This document shows positions 36,445 through 44,989 of a stretch of DNA of 64,000 bases, one piece after another. The stretch's first letter is position 1. Every line of letters begins with the position of its first letter. Position numbers and translations under genes: made by a program. The notes beneath the pieces were generated by a model, which worked only from the letters and a program-made list of their open reading frames with translations, was not told the origin of the DNA and did not search any database. Origin of the DNA: Acidimicrobiia bacterium (GTDB lineage: Bacteria; Acidobacteriota; Vicinamibacteria; Vicinamibacterales; CAVVIG01); contig VFZL01000003.1 in NCBI GenBank assembly GCA_016871175.1, positions 124,001-188,000 of the forward strand. The letters run 5' to 3'.

Positions 36445-37608
36445 CTACTGTCGCGAAGACGGGCGACGGCCGGCGCCCTTGGTGACGAGCTTCTGCACGC
36501 GCCAGTTGATCAGTTCGCCGACGTAGATCTCGTTCTCCGACGGGCAGGCGATGGCATGAATCCACCCGAACTCGCCGAGATTGCGGCCGGGGCCGCCGTA
36601 CACACCCAGAACCTTACCGTCGAGCGCGACCTTGTAGATCCGGCTCGGATAGAGATCGCCGACGAAGAGCACCGGGTTGGGACCCGGCGTCATGCAGAGG
36701 GCGTCTGGCGCGCCGGGGGCCTGCGAGCCGGTTTTCAGGTCCGGCGTCGGCGTGCCATAGGTGACCTTGCCACGCTTCACATCCACCGGCACGTCAATCA
36801 CCAACTCGCGAAGGTACTTCCCATCCGGATCGAACACCTGGATTCGTCGATTGCCGCGATCGGCCACGAAGATCTCATCCTTGGGCGACACCGCGATGCC
36901 GTGGGGCGTGTCGAACTGCCCGGGCCCCTTGCCAAGCGACCCCCAGCTCGCGACCCACTCGCCTCGTGCGTTCGCCTTGCCAACGCGCGAGTTGATATAG
37001 CCATCCGTGAAGTAGGAGTTACCCTTCGAGTCCCAGGCGACATCGGTGGGCTGGTTGAACTGGTTGTCCCGGTGCACGGGCAGCGGGTTCCGTGGGTTGT
37101 TGTTCTGCGGCGTGGTCACGGCCACACCAGCGCGCGAGAGTAAGCCGGTCAACGTGCTCGCGTAATCGGGTGGCACCATGAAGTGCGAAGCCTCGCCCTT
37201 CCGACCGAAGACCCACGCCACACGGCCCTGAGGGTTGAACCGCACGATCATGTCCGAGCCCTTGTCGACCACCCAGATGTTGTCGTCCTTGTCGACGCGG
37301 ACCGCGTGCGCGTACGACCAGGCGTACAAGTTCTTCCCGATCTCACGTACGAACTTGCCGTTCTGGTCGAACTCGAGAAGCTGAGCCGCCGTCGCCATGT
37401 AGGACGGACCAGTGGAGTTACCCCTCGAGAAGACGAAGATGTGCCCCTTCGAGTTGACGGCGACGCCGCCAATCTCGCCAAAGTGGACGTCGTTCGGCAT
37501 CACAAATGGATCCGGCACTGACTCGAATGGCAGCTCGGGAACGGACTGTGCAGCCAGCGGCTGCGAGGTCGCGGCCAGCAAACACAGGGCGAGGGTAAGA
37601 CGTTTCAC
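36445..37608 (-). CDS. Secreted NHL-repeat beta-propeller protein
   Basis: A 387-residue protein. GTG 37608 follows GGGAGG. The signal peptide ends near LAAQS. Blades: EIGGVAVNSKGHIFVFSRG, HAVRVDKDDNIWVVDKG, PTDVAWDSKGNSYFTDGY, PHGIAVSPKDEIFVADRGNRRI and IHAIACPSENEIYVGEL. It is a distant relative of the propeller at 15877-17046. It is likely periplasmic; no partner is obvious. Confidence 0.87.
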   Translation of the reverse strand: MKRLTLALCLLAATSQPLAAQSVPELPFESVPDPFVMPNDVHFGEIGGVAVNSKGHIFVFSRGNSTGPSYMATAAQLLEFDQNGKFVREIGKNLYAWSYAHAVRVDKDDNIWVVDKGSDMIVRFNPQGRVAWVFGRKGEASHFMVPPDYASTLTGLLSRAGVAVTTPQNNNPRNPLPVHRDNQFNQPTDVAWDSKGNSYFTDGYINSRVGKANARGEWVASWGSLGKGPGQFDTPHGIAVSPKDEIFVADRGNRRIQVFDPDGKYLRELVIDVPVDVKRGKVTYGTPTPDLKTGSQAPGAPDALCMTPGPNPVLFVGDLYPSRIYKVALDGKVLGVYGGPGRNLGEFGWIHAIACPSENEIYVGELINWRVQKLVTKGAGRRPSSRQ

Positions 37609-37671
37609 ACACACCTCCCAGCGACAAACCCGGCCGTTCACTTTACGCTACTTTGGCCATCCCGGCGCAAG

Positions 37672-37999
37672 ACTCGGCTGTGGCTGGGCACGGCGCCCAA
37701 CGGGTCGTTCGACCGCACTCTCGAGGTTCGTGGCCCGGCGACCCTGCAGTCACCATGGGTTCGAGAGACCTCCGTCTGGTGCCGGGGGCGGAGGACTCGG
37801 TTCGCGTGGTCGGCCACATCAGGGCACGCGAGTCTGTCGCCAGCCAGCTGAGCGCCGCGGAGCGGGCCGAACAGCTAGCGGCCAACCCGCCGACTCAGCA
37901 GGACGACCAGACGGCACTCACGGCGCAGCCTCTCGGTGACAACTCGAGGAGGTGGCGCCCCGGGTCACCGTGTCGACGGCATCGGGCTCGCCGGGGTAA
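37672..37999 (+). pseudogene. Remnant of a DUF4097-like (adhesin-type) gene in three frames
   Basis: Within the 484-base gap 37609-38092 the plus strand reads GSFDRTLEVRGPATL in one frame (from 37681), VTMGSRDLRLVPGAEDSVRVVGHIRA and LAANPPTQQD in a second (from about 37746), and EEVAPRVTVSTASGS in the third (from 37946). In order, these pieces match the pattern of DUF4097-like beta-helical proteins (GPVTL, GSGDV, VxVxGHI, NPPIQQ, xSTxSGS). Two indels would explain the frame changes. The start and the end are missing, and the rest of the gap holds nothing recognisable. Confidence 0.4.
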
Positions 38000-38092
38000 C
38001 GTTCTGCCCCGTGGCGAAGGGACGCAGCGAGTGGAAGGGCCGTCGACCGACGACGGCCTGCGACCCATGGAACCGCCCCACAGCGAACTCGT

Positions 38093-39403
38093 CTACTGGG
38101 CGGACACGCCGACCGTTTCGCCGCGTCGTGCGAGGAGCGCCTCGCTGGCAGCCAACAGCGTGGCGAGCGCCAGGCCCTCGGCGGCCTTCGACACCTCCTC
38201 GAGCGACGGAAACGACGGCGCAATTCGGATGTTACGGTCGTTGGGGTCCTTGCCGTACGGGAACGTGGCGCCTGGTGGAACGACGGTGATGCCCGCCTGT
38301 TTCCCAAGCTCGATCACACGGCGCGCGCAACCATCGAGGACGTCGAAGCTGATGAAGTAGCCGCCCTCCGGCTTCGTCCAGCTCGCCACGCCAGTGCCGC
38401 CGAGGAGACGCTCGAAGACGGCCTGCACTTCCTGAAATTTCGGACGGAGGATCGCCGCGTGCTGCTCCATCAGCGAGCGGATGCCGGTCCCGTCCCGCAA
38501 GTACCGGACATGCCTGAGCTGATTCAGCTTGTCCGCCCCGATCGTCCTGCGCTCCATCTGTTGGAGCAACCACTTCAGATTGACCGAGGACGAGGCCACC
38601 ATGGCTACACCCCCGCCAGCGAAGGTCATCTTCGACGTGGACCCGAACATGAACACACGATCCGGGTGGCCGTGCGCTTCGCACAGTGCGAGGATGTCCG
38701 AGATTTCATGACGCGTCGCCGTCAGGTGATGCACCCCGTACGCGTTGTCCCAGAAGATCCGGAAATCGGGTGCCGCAGCCGGCATCTTGGCGAGGCGCTC
38801 AGCGGTCTCACGCGAGTAGACCTCACCCGTAGGGTTGCTGTATTTCGGCACGCACCAGATGCCCTTGATGGATGCGTCGCTCGCGACGAGGCGCTCGACG
38901 ACATCCATGTCCGGACCGCGGCCGGTCAGCGGCACCGTGATCATCTTGATCCCGAAGCCCTCGCAAATCGTGAAATGGCGGTCGTAGCCCGGTACCGGAC
39001 AGAGGAACGCGGGAGGGTTCGCCGCGGACCATGGCGCCGGGCCTCCGGGCACGCCGCGCAGGGCAGCCCACTCCACGGTATCGTGCATGAGCTCGAGTGA
39101 CGAATTGCCGGCGACAATCACGCGATCCGCGTGCGCGCCCAGCATCTCTCCCAGCAGCGCCCGCGCTTCGGGGAGGCCCTGCAGCCCACCGTAGTTCCTG
39201 CAATCCGTCCCATCGGCAGCCAGAAAGTCGGACGTCCCGAGGATGGTCAACAGGCCATTCGATACGTCCAGCTGCTCAGGGGCCGGCTTGCCCCGCCCCA
39301 GGTTCAAGGTCAATCTCCGGCCGCGAAACGCGTCGTATCGCTCTTGGGCCTGGGTACGGAACGCTCGTAGATCGACAGTCGACAACGCCTGCAACTCGGA
39401 CAT
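38093..39403 (-). CDS. PLP-dependent aminotransferase, class I/II aspartate-type
   Basis: A 436-residue enzyme; ATG 39403 follows GAGGAG. PLP-binding motifs: VAGNSSLELMHDTVEWA, KYSNPTGEVYSRE, FRIFWDNAYGVHHL (Asp contacting the pyridine N) and GSTSKMTFAGGG (Schiff-base Lys). The whole fits the Asp_aminotransf family of about 430 residues. Likely amino-donor exchange between aspartate or similar and 2-oxoglutarate. Confidence 0.92.
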   Translation of the reverse strand: MSELQALSTVDLRAFRTQAQERYDAFRGRRLTLNLGRGKPAPEQLDVSNGLLTILGTSDFLAADGTDCRNYGGLQGLPEARALLGEMLGAHADRVIVAGNSSLELMHDTVEWAALRGVPGGPAPWSAANPPAFLCPVPGYDRHFTICEGFGIKMITVPLTGRGPDMDVVERLVASDASIKGIWCVPKYSNPTGEVYSRETAERLAKMPAAAPDFRIFWDNAYGVHHLTATRHEISDILALCEAHGHPDRVFMFGSTSKMTFAGGGVAMVASSSVNLKWLLQQMERRTIGADKLNQLRHVRYLRDGTGIRSLMEQHAAILRPKFQEVQAVFERLLGGTGVASWTKPEGGYFISFDVLDGCARRVIELGKQAGITVVPPGATFPYGKDPNDRNIRIAPSFPSLEEVSKAAEGLALATLLAASEALLARRGETVGVSAQ

Positions 39404-39448
39404 TGCTCTCCTCGAAATTAAGAAACTGGTCGGGCATGCTATGTTCTC

Positions 39449-41254
39449 ATGACCGACCGCTCTGCGATTGGGGAATCCCTTGCGGCCGTCGCAACGGTCA
39501 TCCTATCCTCGACTGTCGTGGCCCCCAAAACCGGCGCCCCGCGCATCGCTGCGGTGATGGTCAGCGTTGTCTTTGTCGCTGGAGCGCTGTCGCTCTCCGC
39601 GGCTCGGACGATCGGCGTTGAACCGGCGCGCACCATCACGCTCTCGATCGTGGGCACGAACGACGTGCATGGTTTCGTCCTGCCGGCCAACGGCCGCGGA
39701 GGCGTCGCCTGGCTCGGCGGCTACCTGCGAAACCTGCGCGCGGTGCGCACAGAGCCCGACGGCGGGGTCATCGTCTTGGATGCCGGTGACACGTTTCAAG
39801 GCGGCATCGAGTCAAACCTGAGCGAGGGTGGACTCGTGATCGACGCGTACAACGCGCTCGGATACGCCGCGACCGCCATCGGTAACCACGAATTCGATTT
39901 CGGCCCGCTCGACACGTTGGATCCGGCCGACGCACCCGATCCGCGGGGCGCGCTCAAGGCCATGGCCGCGCGCGCGCGCTTTCCCATGCTCGCCGCGAAC
40001 CTGCTCGACGCAGCCACCGGCCAGATGGTCGACTGGCCGAACGTGGCGCCCTCGACGCTGATCACCGTCGCCGGGCTGCGCATTGGCATCATCGGCGCGA
40101 TGACCATCGACGGTCTGCGCGCGACATTGGCGGCGAACGTGCACGGACTGGCGCTGGCACCGCTGGCTGAGACGATTCAAGCGGAGGCAAATCGACTTCG
40201 GCAACGCGACGCCGACCTCGTGCTCCTCACCATTCACGCCGGCGGGAGCTGCTCACAACTCGCAGACGACACGGACTTGTCGTCGTGCGACGGCGGATCA
40301 GAGGTCTTTCGTCTGCTGCGCGACCTTCGTCGGGGGACGCTCGACGCGGTCGTCGCGGGACACACCCACGCGGTGCTCGCGCATGTCTTCGAGGGCGTGC
40401 CCGTGATCGAGTCCTGGTGGGGCGGTCGCGCATTCGGCCGCATGGATCTCACGGTCGATCGTCAGACCAAACGCGTGCAGGGGGTGCGGCTCTTTCCACC
40501 GCAAGATCTCTGCGTCCGCTGGGACTGCGCCGCCTCGCCAGACGACCCTGGCACACAGCGCATGTACGAAGGACGTCCGGTGGCGGTCGATCCGGACATC
40601 GTCCGCGCCATGGCACCGGCACTCGATCGGGTCCGCCAGATGCAGGCCGAGCCGTTGCCGGTGACCGTCGACACGCTCGTGCGCCGTGGCGTCGATTCCG
40701 GCGCACCCCTGGGTAATCTCTTCGCCGACGCCATGCGCGAATCGGTGTCTGGCGCCGATCTGTCGGTGAACAACAACGGCTTCGCCGGCCTCCGGGCCGA
40801 CCTGCCGGCCGGTCCGTTGACGTTCGGGCGGCTGTACGACGTGTTTCCGTTCGATAACCGTCTGGTACAACTCACGATGACGGGCACCGAGCTCGAGCGC
40901 GTGTTCGCCGAGGAGATCCGACGGCAGCGTCCGGGTGCCCTTGCCGTCTCCGGTGTCCGAGTCCGGGGTAACTGCGAGGGTCCGGAGTTGCGCGTGCGGA
41001 TCACGCGATCGTCAGGCGAGGCGATCGACGGCGAGACACGCGTGCAGGTCGTGACGAGTGACATGCTTGCCGGTGGCGTCGTCTTCGCCGCTGTCGCGCC
41101 ACGGCCCTTCCCGGTCCCCGCCACGGCACCCATCGTCCGCACGCTGGTCGAGCGCTGGCTGAGGCGACGTGGCGGTCGCATCTCGGAGGAGCAGTTCCTC
41201 GATCGCGGTGGATCACGCTGGACGTATCCGACCGGTACGTGCGCGGCCCAGTGA
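39449..41254 (+). CDS. 5'-nucleotidase/UshA-like two-domain metallophosphatase
   Basis: A 601-residue protein; the first 36 residues are poorly conserved and a start near ATG 39557 would put the signal peptide first. The metallophosphatase domain shows GTNDVHGF, DAGDTFQGG, GNHEFDFG and GHTHA, which bind two metals. The C-terminal nucleotidase domain has APLGNLFADAM, VNNNGFAGLRADL and FPFDNRLV. It should hydrolyse nucleotides or nucleotide sugars in the periplasm. Confidence 0.9.
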   Translation: MTDRSAIGESLAAVATVILSSTVVAPKTGAPRIAAVMVSVVFVAGALSLSAARTIGVEPARTITLSIVGTNDVHGFVLPANGRGGVAWLGGYLRNLRAVRTEPDGGVIVLDAGDTFQGGIESNLSEGGLVIDAYNALGYAATAIGNHEFDFGPLDTLDPADAPDPRGALKAMAARARFPMLAANLLDAATGQMVDWPNVAPSTLITVAGLRIGIIGAMTIDGLRATLAANVHGLALAPLAETIQAEANRLRQRDADLVLLTIHAGGSCSQLADDTDLSSCDGGSEVFRLLRDLRRGTLDAVVAGHTHAVLAHVFEGVPVIESWWGGRAFGRMDLTVDRQTKRVQGVRLFPPQDLCVRWDCAASPDDPGTQRMYEGRPVAVDPDIVRAMAPALDRVRQMQAEPLPVTVDTLVRRGVDSGAPLGNLFADAMRESVSGADLSVNNNGFAGLRADLPAGPLTFGRLYDVFPFDNRLVQLTMTGTELERVFAEEIRRQRPGALAVSGVRVRGNCEGPELRVRITRSSGEAIDGETRVQVVTSDMLAGGVVFAAVAPRPFPVPATAPIVRTLVERWLRRRGGRISEEQFLDRGGSRWTYPTGTCAAQ

Positions 41255-41273
41255 GGACCTGGCCGCTCCACGA

Positions 41274-41693
41274 CTAGCGCAGAAGCCAGACCGTGAGGAG
41301 GGCGGTCACCAGGCCGGCAACCAGACGGGGCTCCGCGCTGCCAACCTGATACGCCGCCCAGAGGCCGCTCAGCGCCGTCTGCGTGATCACGACGATGAGT
41401 AGGAGCCGAGGGGCTTCGAGACGTGTCGCGCGGGCGAGCATGAAGGTGAAGAGCAACACGCCGGCCGCGTTGAGCAGACCTGCCTGCACGCCCACCAGCA
41501 GCGGCCGTCCGCGAAGCGCGGCCCAGGATCCAGGCGAGACGGTCATCGCGACGAAGGCAGCCACGATCGACACGGAGGCGTACACCAACATCGCTGCGGT
41601 GCCCGGGAGACCCGACTGGTTCATGCGCAGGGGCCAGGCCGAGAAGAAGACACCGGTCGCCACGGACGCGAGGAGCAGCGAAATCTGGCTCAT
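41274..41693 (-). CDS. Small four-helix membrane protein, EamA-like
   Basis: A 139-residue protein with four or five membrane helices (SLLLASVATGVFFSAWPL, AAMLVYASVSIVAAFVAM, AGLLNAAGVLLFTFMLA, LLLIVVITQTALSGLWAAY). It resembles half of an EamA/DMT transporter and would have to dimerise to work. No ribosome-binding site is seen at ATG 41693. It is convergent with the nucleotidase gene. Confidence 0.7.
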   Translation of the reverse strand: MSQISLLLASVATGVFFSAWPLRMNQSGLPGTAAMLVYASVSIVAAFVAMTVSPGSWAALRGRPLLVGVQAGLLNAAGVLLFTFMLARATRLEAPRLLLIVVITQTALSGLWAAYQVGSAEPRLVAGLVTALLTVWLLR

Positions 41694-41759
41694 CGCGCGA
41701 TCATCGCACGGTCGATGACCAAGCGCACCGGTCTCGCAGGCTGGCCGACGCTCCAGTGG

Positions 41760-41765
41760 TACGAT
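41760..41765 (+). promoter_or_regulatory. TACGAT -10-like element
   Basis: The hexamer ends seven bases before ATG 41773 of the DUF1499 gene; there is no ribosome-binding site between them. Confidence 0.35.
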
Positions 41766-41772
41766 GACGCCG

Positions 41773-42552
41773 ATGCGTAGGCCATCACGCCGCTCGTCGT
41801 ACGGCTACGGCTATCGGGAACCGATCGGGTTCGGGATTCGAGTCGGCGGCGTCATCGCCTTGGCTGGCGTGGTCGTCCTCCTTGCGGCGCCGGTCGGTTA
41901 TCGACTTGGCCTGCTTTCGCTTCCCCTCGCAGCCGACCGCGTGTTCGTGTGGGGCGGCAATCTCGCCGGCGCCGCAGCCGTCGTGGCGCTGCTGGGCCTC
42001 CTCATGACCTTCACCCATCGTCGCGAGGCACGGCGAGGCATCGGGCGGGCGCTCGTCGCGATGGCCGTTGGTGGGCTTGCGTTTCTCGCCGGTGGGCGGT
42101 TGCCAATGCGAACGCCACCGCCTCGCCTACACGACGTCACGACGGACACGCAGCGTCCGCCCGAATATGTCACGGTCGCTGAGCTTCGCCGTCGAGATCC
42201 GGCGTCGGCCGTCGATCTGACTTATCCAGGGGAACAACTCGCCGCACAACAACGCACGGCGTACCCCGACATCCAGCCGCTCATGCTGTCCGTCAGCCGC
42301 GATGAGGCCTTCGCGCGAGCACTGGCAGCGATTCGACGCTTCGGATGGACGCTCGTGTCGGCCGATGGAGGTGACGGACGCATTGAAGCCAGCGTAGCCA
42401 CACGGCTCTTCGGCACGGTGGATGATGTGGTGGTTCGGGTCAGCGCTGCGGAAGGTGGAAGCCGCGTGGACGCGCGAGCCACCGCACGGGAGCCCGGACA
42501 CTCGACCAGCGGGACGCGGGTCCGCGAGGTGCTGGAAGCGTTGGGGTCCTAG
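41773..42552 (+). CDS. DUF1499 membrane protein
   Basis: A 259-residue protein (ATG 41764 is an alternative). Three membrane helices lie at about 22-110 (VIALAGVVVLLAAPVGYRL, AGAAAVVALLGLLMTF, ALVAMAVGGLAFLAGG). The rest is a DUF1499 domain with PRLHDVTTDTQRPPEYV and a second part with FGWTLVSADGGDGRIEA and VRVSAAEGGSRVDARA. Function of the family is unknown. Confidence 0.85.
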   Translation: MRRPSRRSSYGYGYREPIGFGIRVGGVIALAGVVVLLAAPVGYRLGLLSLPLAADRVFVWGGNLAGAAAVVALLGLLMTFTHRREARRGIGRALVAMAVGGLAFLAGGRLPMRTPPPRLHDVTTDTQRPPEYVTVAELRRRDPASAVDLTYPGEQLAAQQRTAYPDIQPLMLSVSRDEAFARALAAIRRFGWTLVSADGGDGRIEASVATRLFGTVDDVVVRVSAAEGGSRVDARATAREPGHSTSGTRVREVLEALGS

Positions 42553-42597
42553 AGCACCCGCTCGGAGCGGCGCTGCGCGCGGCGCCTCGATGCTGGT

Positions 42598-44364
42598 CTA
42601 CGGCAGACCGAGCGTCACGACCGCGTTGGTCGCGACGACCGTGACGTACTGTTTGCCGTTGGCCTTGAAGGTCAGCGGGCTGGTGCGGATGCTGCGGGGC
42701 GCCTTGTAGGCAAAGAGCTCACGCCCCGTTCGCGCGTCAAACGCGTAGAACATCCCCGACTCGCTTCCCTGAAAGACGAGATGCCCTGCGGTCACGAAGT
42801 TCCCCGCGCTGCCGATACTCGAGGTGGTCGGAAACTCGGCCTGCCACACGAGCTCACCGGCGCCCGGATGGTAGGCCGACACGGTCTCGGTGTTCGGCAC
42901 ACCCACGGCATCGCCACGGAATGGACCTTCAGCGATCACGTTGTCGTGTCCGACGTTCTGCCCAGTACCCTGCCGCAGCGTGTCCCCAACCGGTCGCACG
43001 GTAAACGAAATCGCGGCGTTCTTCGCCGTGACATAGAGCAGGTTCGTCAACGGACTGAACGACGGCGATCCGAAGCTCGACCCGCCGTGCGAGAGGATGT
43101 ACTTCTCCTTGACCGAGTACGGCGTGTAGATCGGCCGCGCACGCGTCGCAAGCTCCGGATCCTTGATGATCGGAAACGTCTGGCAGAACGGGAGCATCGG
43201 CACGCCCTTCGCGGTATGGGGGAAGGGCTGGGTCGGCCAGATTTCCTCGCCCGGCACGTCAGTCTTCGTCGGCACGGCCATCTCGACCATCGGATTGATC
43301 GGCTGCCCCGTGTCGCGGTGCCAGGCATACAGATAGCAGTTCTTCCCCGCCGACGCGACACCCTTGATGAGCCGACCGCCGACGCTCACATCGAAGAGAA
43401 TCGGACCGCTCACGAGATCGAAGTCCCACACCTCGTGGTGAATGGTCTGGTAGTACCACGCGAGCTTGCCGGTCTGCAGGCGGAGAGCCACAATCGAGTT
43501 GGTGAAGAGGTTCTCGCCCTTACGAGCCGACCCGTCGTAGTCAGGAGACGGATTCCCCGCGTTGATGTAGAGAAGACCGAGCTCCGGATCGACCGCCGGC
43601 TGCGTCCACATGCCACCACCGACACGCTGTCCTCCTCGCCACGTGTCCTTGGCGATCTCCCACCCGTCGTCTTCGGGACTCTGCGGCACGGTGTTGAACA
43701 CCCACTTGACGGTCCCGGTCCGGCCATCGAGCGCCACGACGAGTCCGCCGGGAATGTGCGCTTCGGAGACCGCGAGCCCGACGTAGAGCGTGCCGTCGTA
43801 GAAAGCGGGCGGCGCCGCGATGATGTAGCCGCGTGCGTCCTTGTTCTTGTATTTCGCGTTCAGCGCGGCATCGGCCACGAGCAGGCGACCCTTGTTACCG
43901 AATGTCTCCACGACGCGACCCGTCTTGGCGTCGACGGCGTACATCGCGGTCTGTCCGTACGCGTAGATCCGCCCGTCCGCGTACATCGGTCCTCGACCGT
44001 TCGCCGGAAACGGCGGATCGACCTCCGTCAGCCACAACTGTTTCCCCGTCTCGGCGTCGACAGCGAACAGTTTCGAGCCCGAATTGAAGTACAGCGAGCC
44101 ATCGACGGCCAGAGGCGTTCCGCGCCCGATGTTGTCAGCCGCCGGGGCCGTGAACGTCCACTTCACGGCCAGCGACGCGACGTTCGACGTGTTGATCTCG
44201 TCCAGTGGCGCGTAGCGGCTGTTGCGGAGATCCAGATTGTGGGACGTCCAGTTGAAGGTCGATCGATCTTGGCCTAGCAGCTCCACCGCGCAGGCAAAGA
44301 CCGCCGCCACCAGCGGGGTCGTCACGGCCCAGAGCGTCCGTTTTCCGGTCTCAGACGGTGCCAC
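42598..44364 (-). CDS. PQQ-dependent dehydrogenase-like eight-bladed propeller, quinoprotein
   Basis: A 588-residue protein; GTG 44364 follows GGAGGGG. After a signal peptide the order SRYAPLDEINTSNVASLAVKW, DAETGKQLW, GYIIAAPPAFYDGTLYVG, VGGGMWTQPAVDPELGLLYI, GNPSPDYDG, YQTIHHEVWDFDL matches type I quinoprotein alcohol and glucose dehydrogenases. The HHEVWDFD segment lies at the active-site face. It lacks a C-terminal cytochrome domain. It would oxidise an alcohol or sugar in the periplasm with PQQ. Confidence 0.88.
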   Translation of the reverse strand: MAPSETGKRTLWAVTTPLVAAVFACAVELLGQDRSTFNWTSHNLDLRNSRYAPLDEINTSNVASLAVKWTFTAPAADNIGRGTPLAVDGSLYFNSGSKLFAVDAETGKQLWLTEVDPPFPANGRGPMYADGRIYAYGQTAMYAVDAKTGRVVETFGNKGRLLVADAALNAKYKNKDARGYIIAAPPAFYDGTLYVGLAVSEAHIPGGLVVALDGRTGTVKWVFNTVPQSPEDDGWEIAKDTWRGGQRVGGGMWTQPAVDPELGLLYINAGNPSPDYDGSARKGENLFTNSIVALRLQTGKLAWYYQTIHHEVWDFDLVSGPILFDVSVGGRLIKGVASAGKNCYLYAWHRDTGQPINPMVEMAVPTKTDVPGEEIWPTQPFPHTAKGVPMLPFCQTFPIIKDPELATRARPIYTPYSVKEKYILSHGGSSFGSPSFSPLTNLLYVTAKNAAISFTVRPVGDTLRQGTGQNVGHDNVIAEGPFRGDAVGVPNTETVSAYHPGAGELVWQAEFPTTSSIGSAGNFVTAGHLVFQGSESGMFYAFDARTGRELFAYKAPRSIRTSPLTFKANGKQYVTVVATNAVVTLGLP

Positions 44365-44458
44365 AACCCCTCCTCAGCGGTCCCAGACGTATGCGCCGAT
44401 GTGCGTCTTTCGAGCCACCCGGCCTACGAACGGAGCATAACGCAAAGCGACACTCTGC

Positions 44459-44464
44459 TAGCAT
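44459..44464 (+). promoter_or_regulatory. TAGCAT -10-like element
   Basis: It ends nine bases before ATG 44474, with no ribosome-binding site between, consistent with leaderless transcription. Confidence 0.35.
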
Positions 44465-44473
44465 GCTTCCATC

Positions 44474-44977
44474 ATGAAGAACAGCCTCCAGTGGTTCGTC
44501 ACCGCCCTCCTCCTGCTGACCCTTGGTCACTGGATCGGAACACACGTCGGCACGGTGAGCGCACAGGATCGCGTGAGCGCCGAAGTCCGGAAGGCATTGG
44601 AGGACTACGTCGCGAACTTCTCGGCCAAGCGCGCTGACCTCATCGCCGAACAAAACGTCCTCGCGCCCTCCACGTTGATTGGCGGAACAGCCGTCACGAC
44701 GTCGCTGACCGCTGCGGACGTCAAGCACCGCTACGAGACGAACCTGAACAGTCTGGTCTCGCAAAAATACGGCCGGTCGCAAGTGAAGAATGCGACAGTC
44801 TGTGCTCTCAACGATTCAGCGGCCATCGTGAGCGGACAGTTCACGCGATACCGTACAGACGGCAGCGTCCTCAGCGAGCTGGCGTCAACCTATGTCTTCG
44901 CTAAATCGGATGGCCGCTGGCGCATCGTCACGCAAATCGGCCACAGCTTGGACCGCCGCATGACGTGCGGGGCCTGA
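44474..44977 (+). CDS. Secreted NTF2-like (SnoaL/DUF4440-type) protein
   Basis: A 167-residue protein with an N-terminal signal (WFVTALLLLTLGHWIG). The rest fits a cone-shaped NTF2-like fold: helix SAEVRKALEDYVANFSAKR, then strands KNATVCALNDSAAIVSGQF and GRWRIVTQIGHSLDRR at the C-terminus, the usual end of this family. A role in binding a small hydrophobic ligand is possible. It precedes the aldose dehydrogenase by 12 bases. Confidence 0.72.
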   Translation: MKNSLQWFVTALLLLTLGHWIGTHVGTVSAQDRVSAEVRKALEDYVANFSAKRADLIAEQNVLAPSTLIGGTAVTTSLTAADVKHRYETNLNSLVSQKYGRSQVKNATVCALNDSAAIVSGQFTRYRTDGSVLSELASTYVFAKSDGRWRIVTQIGHSLDRRMTCGA

Positions 44978-44989
44978 AAGTGACCGCTC

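Noticed and set aside
42781-44277. 498-codon plus-strand open frame
   Set aside because: Antisense to the quinoprotein dehydrogenase; typical GC-rich shadow.
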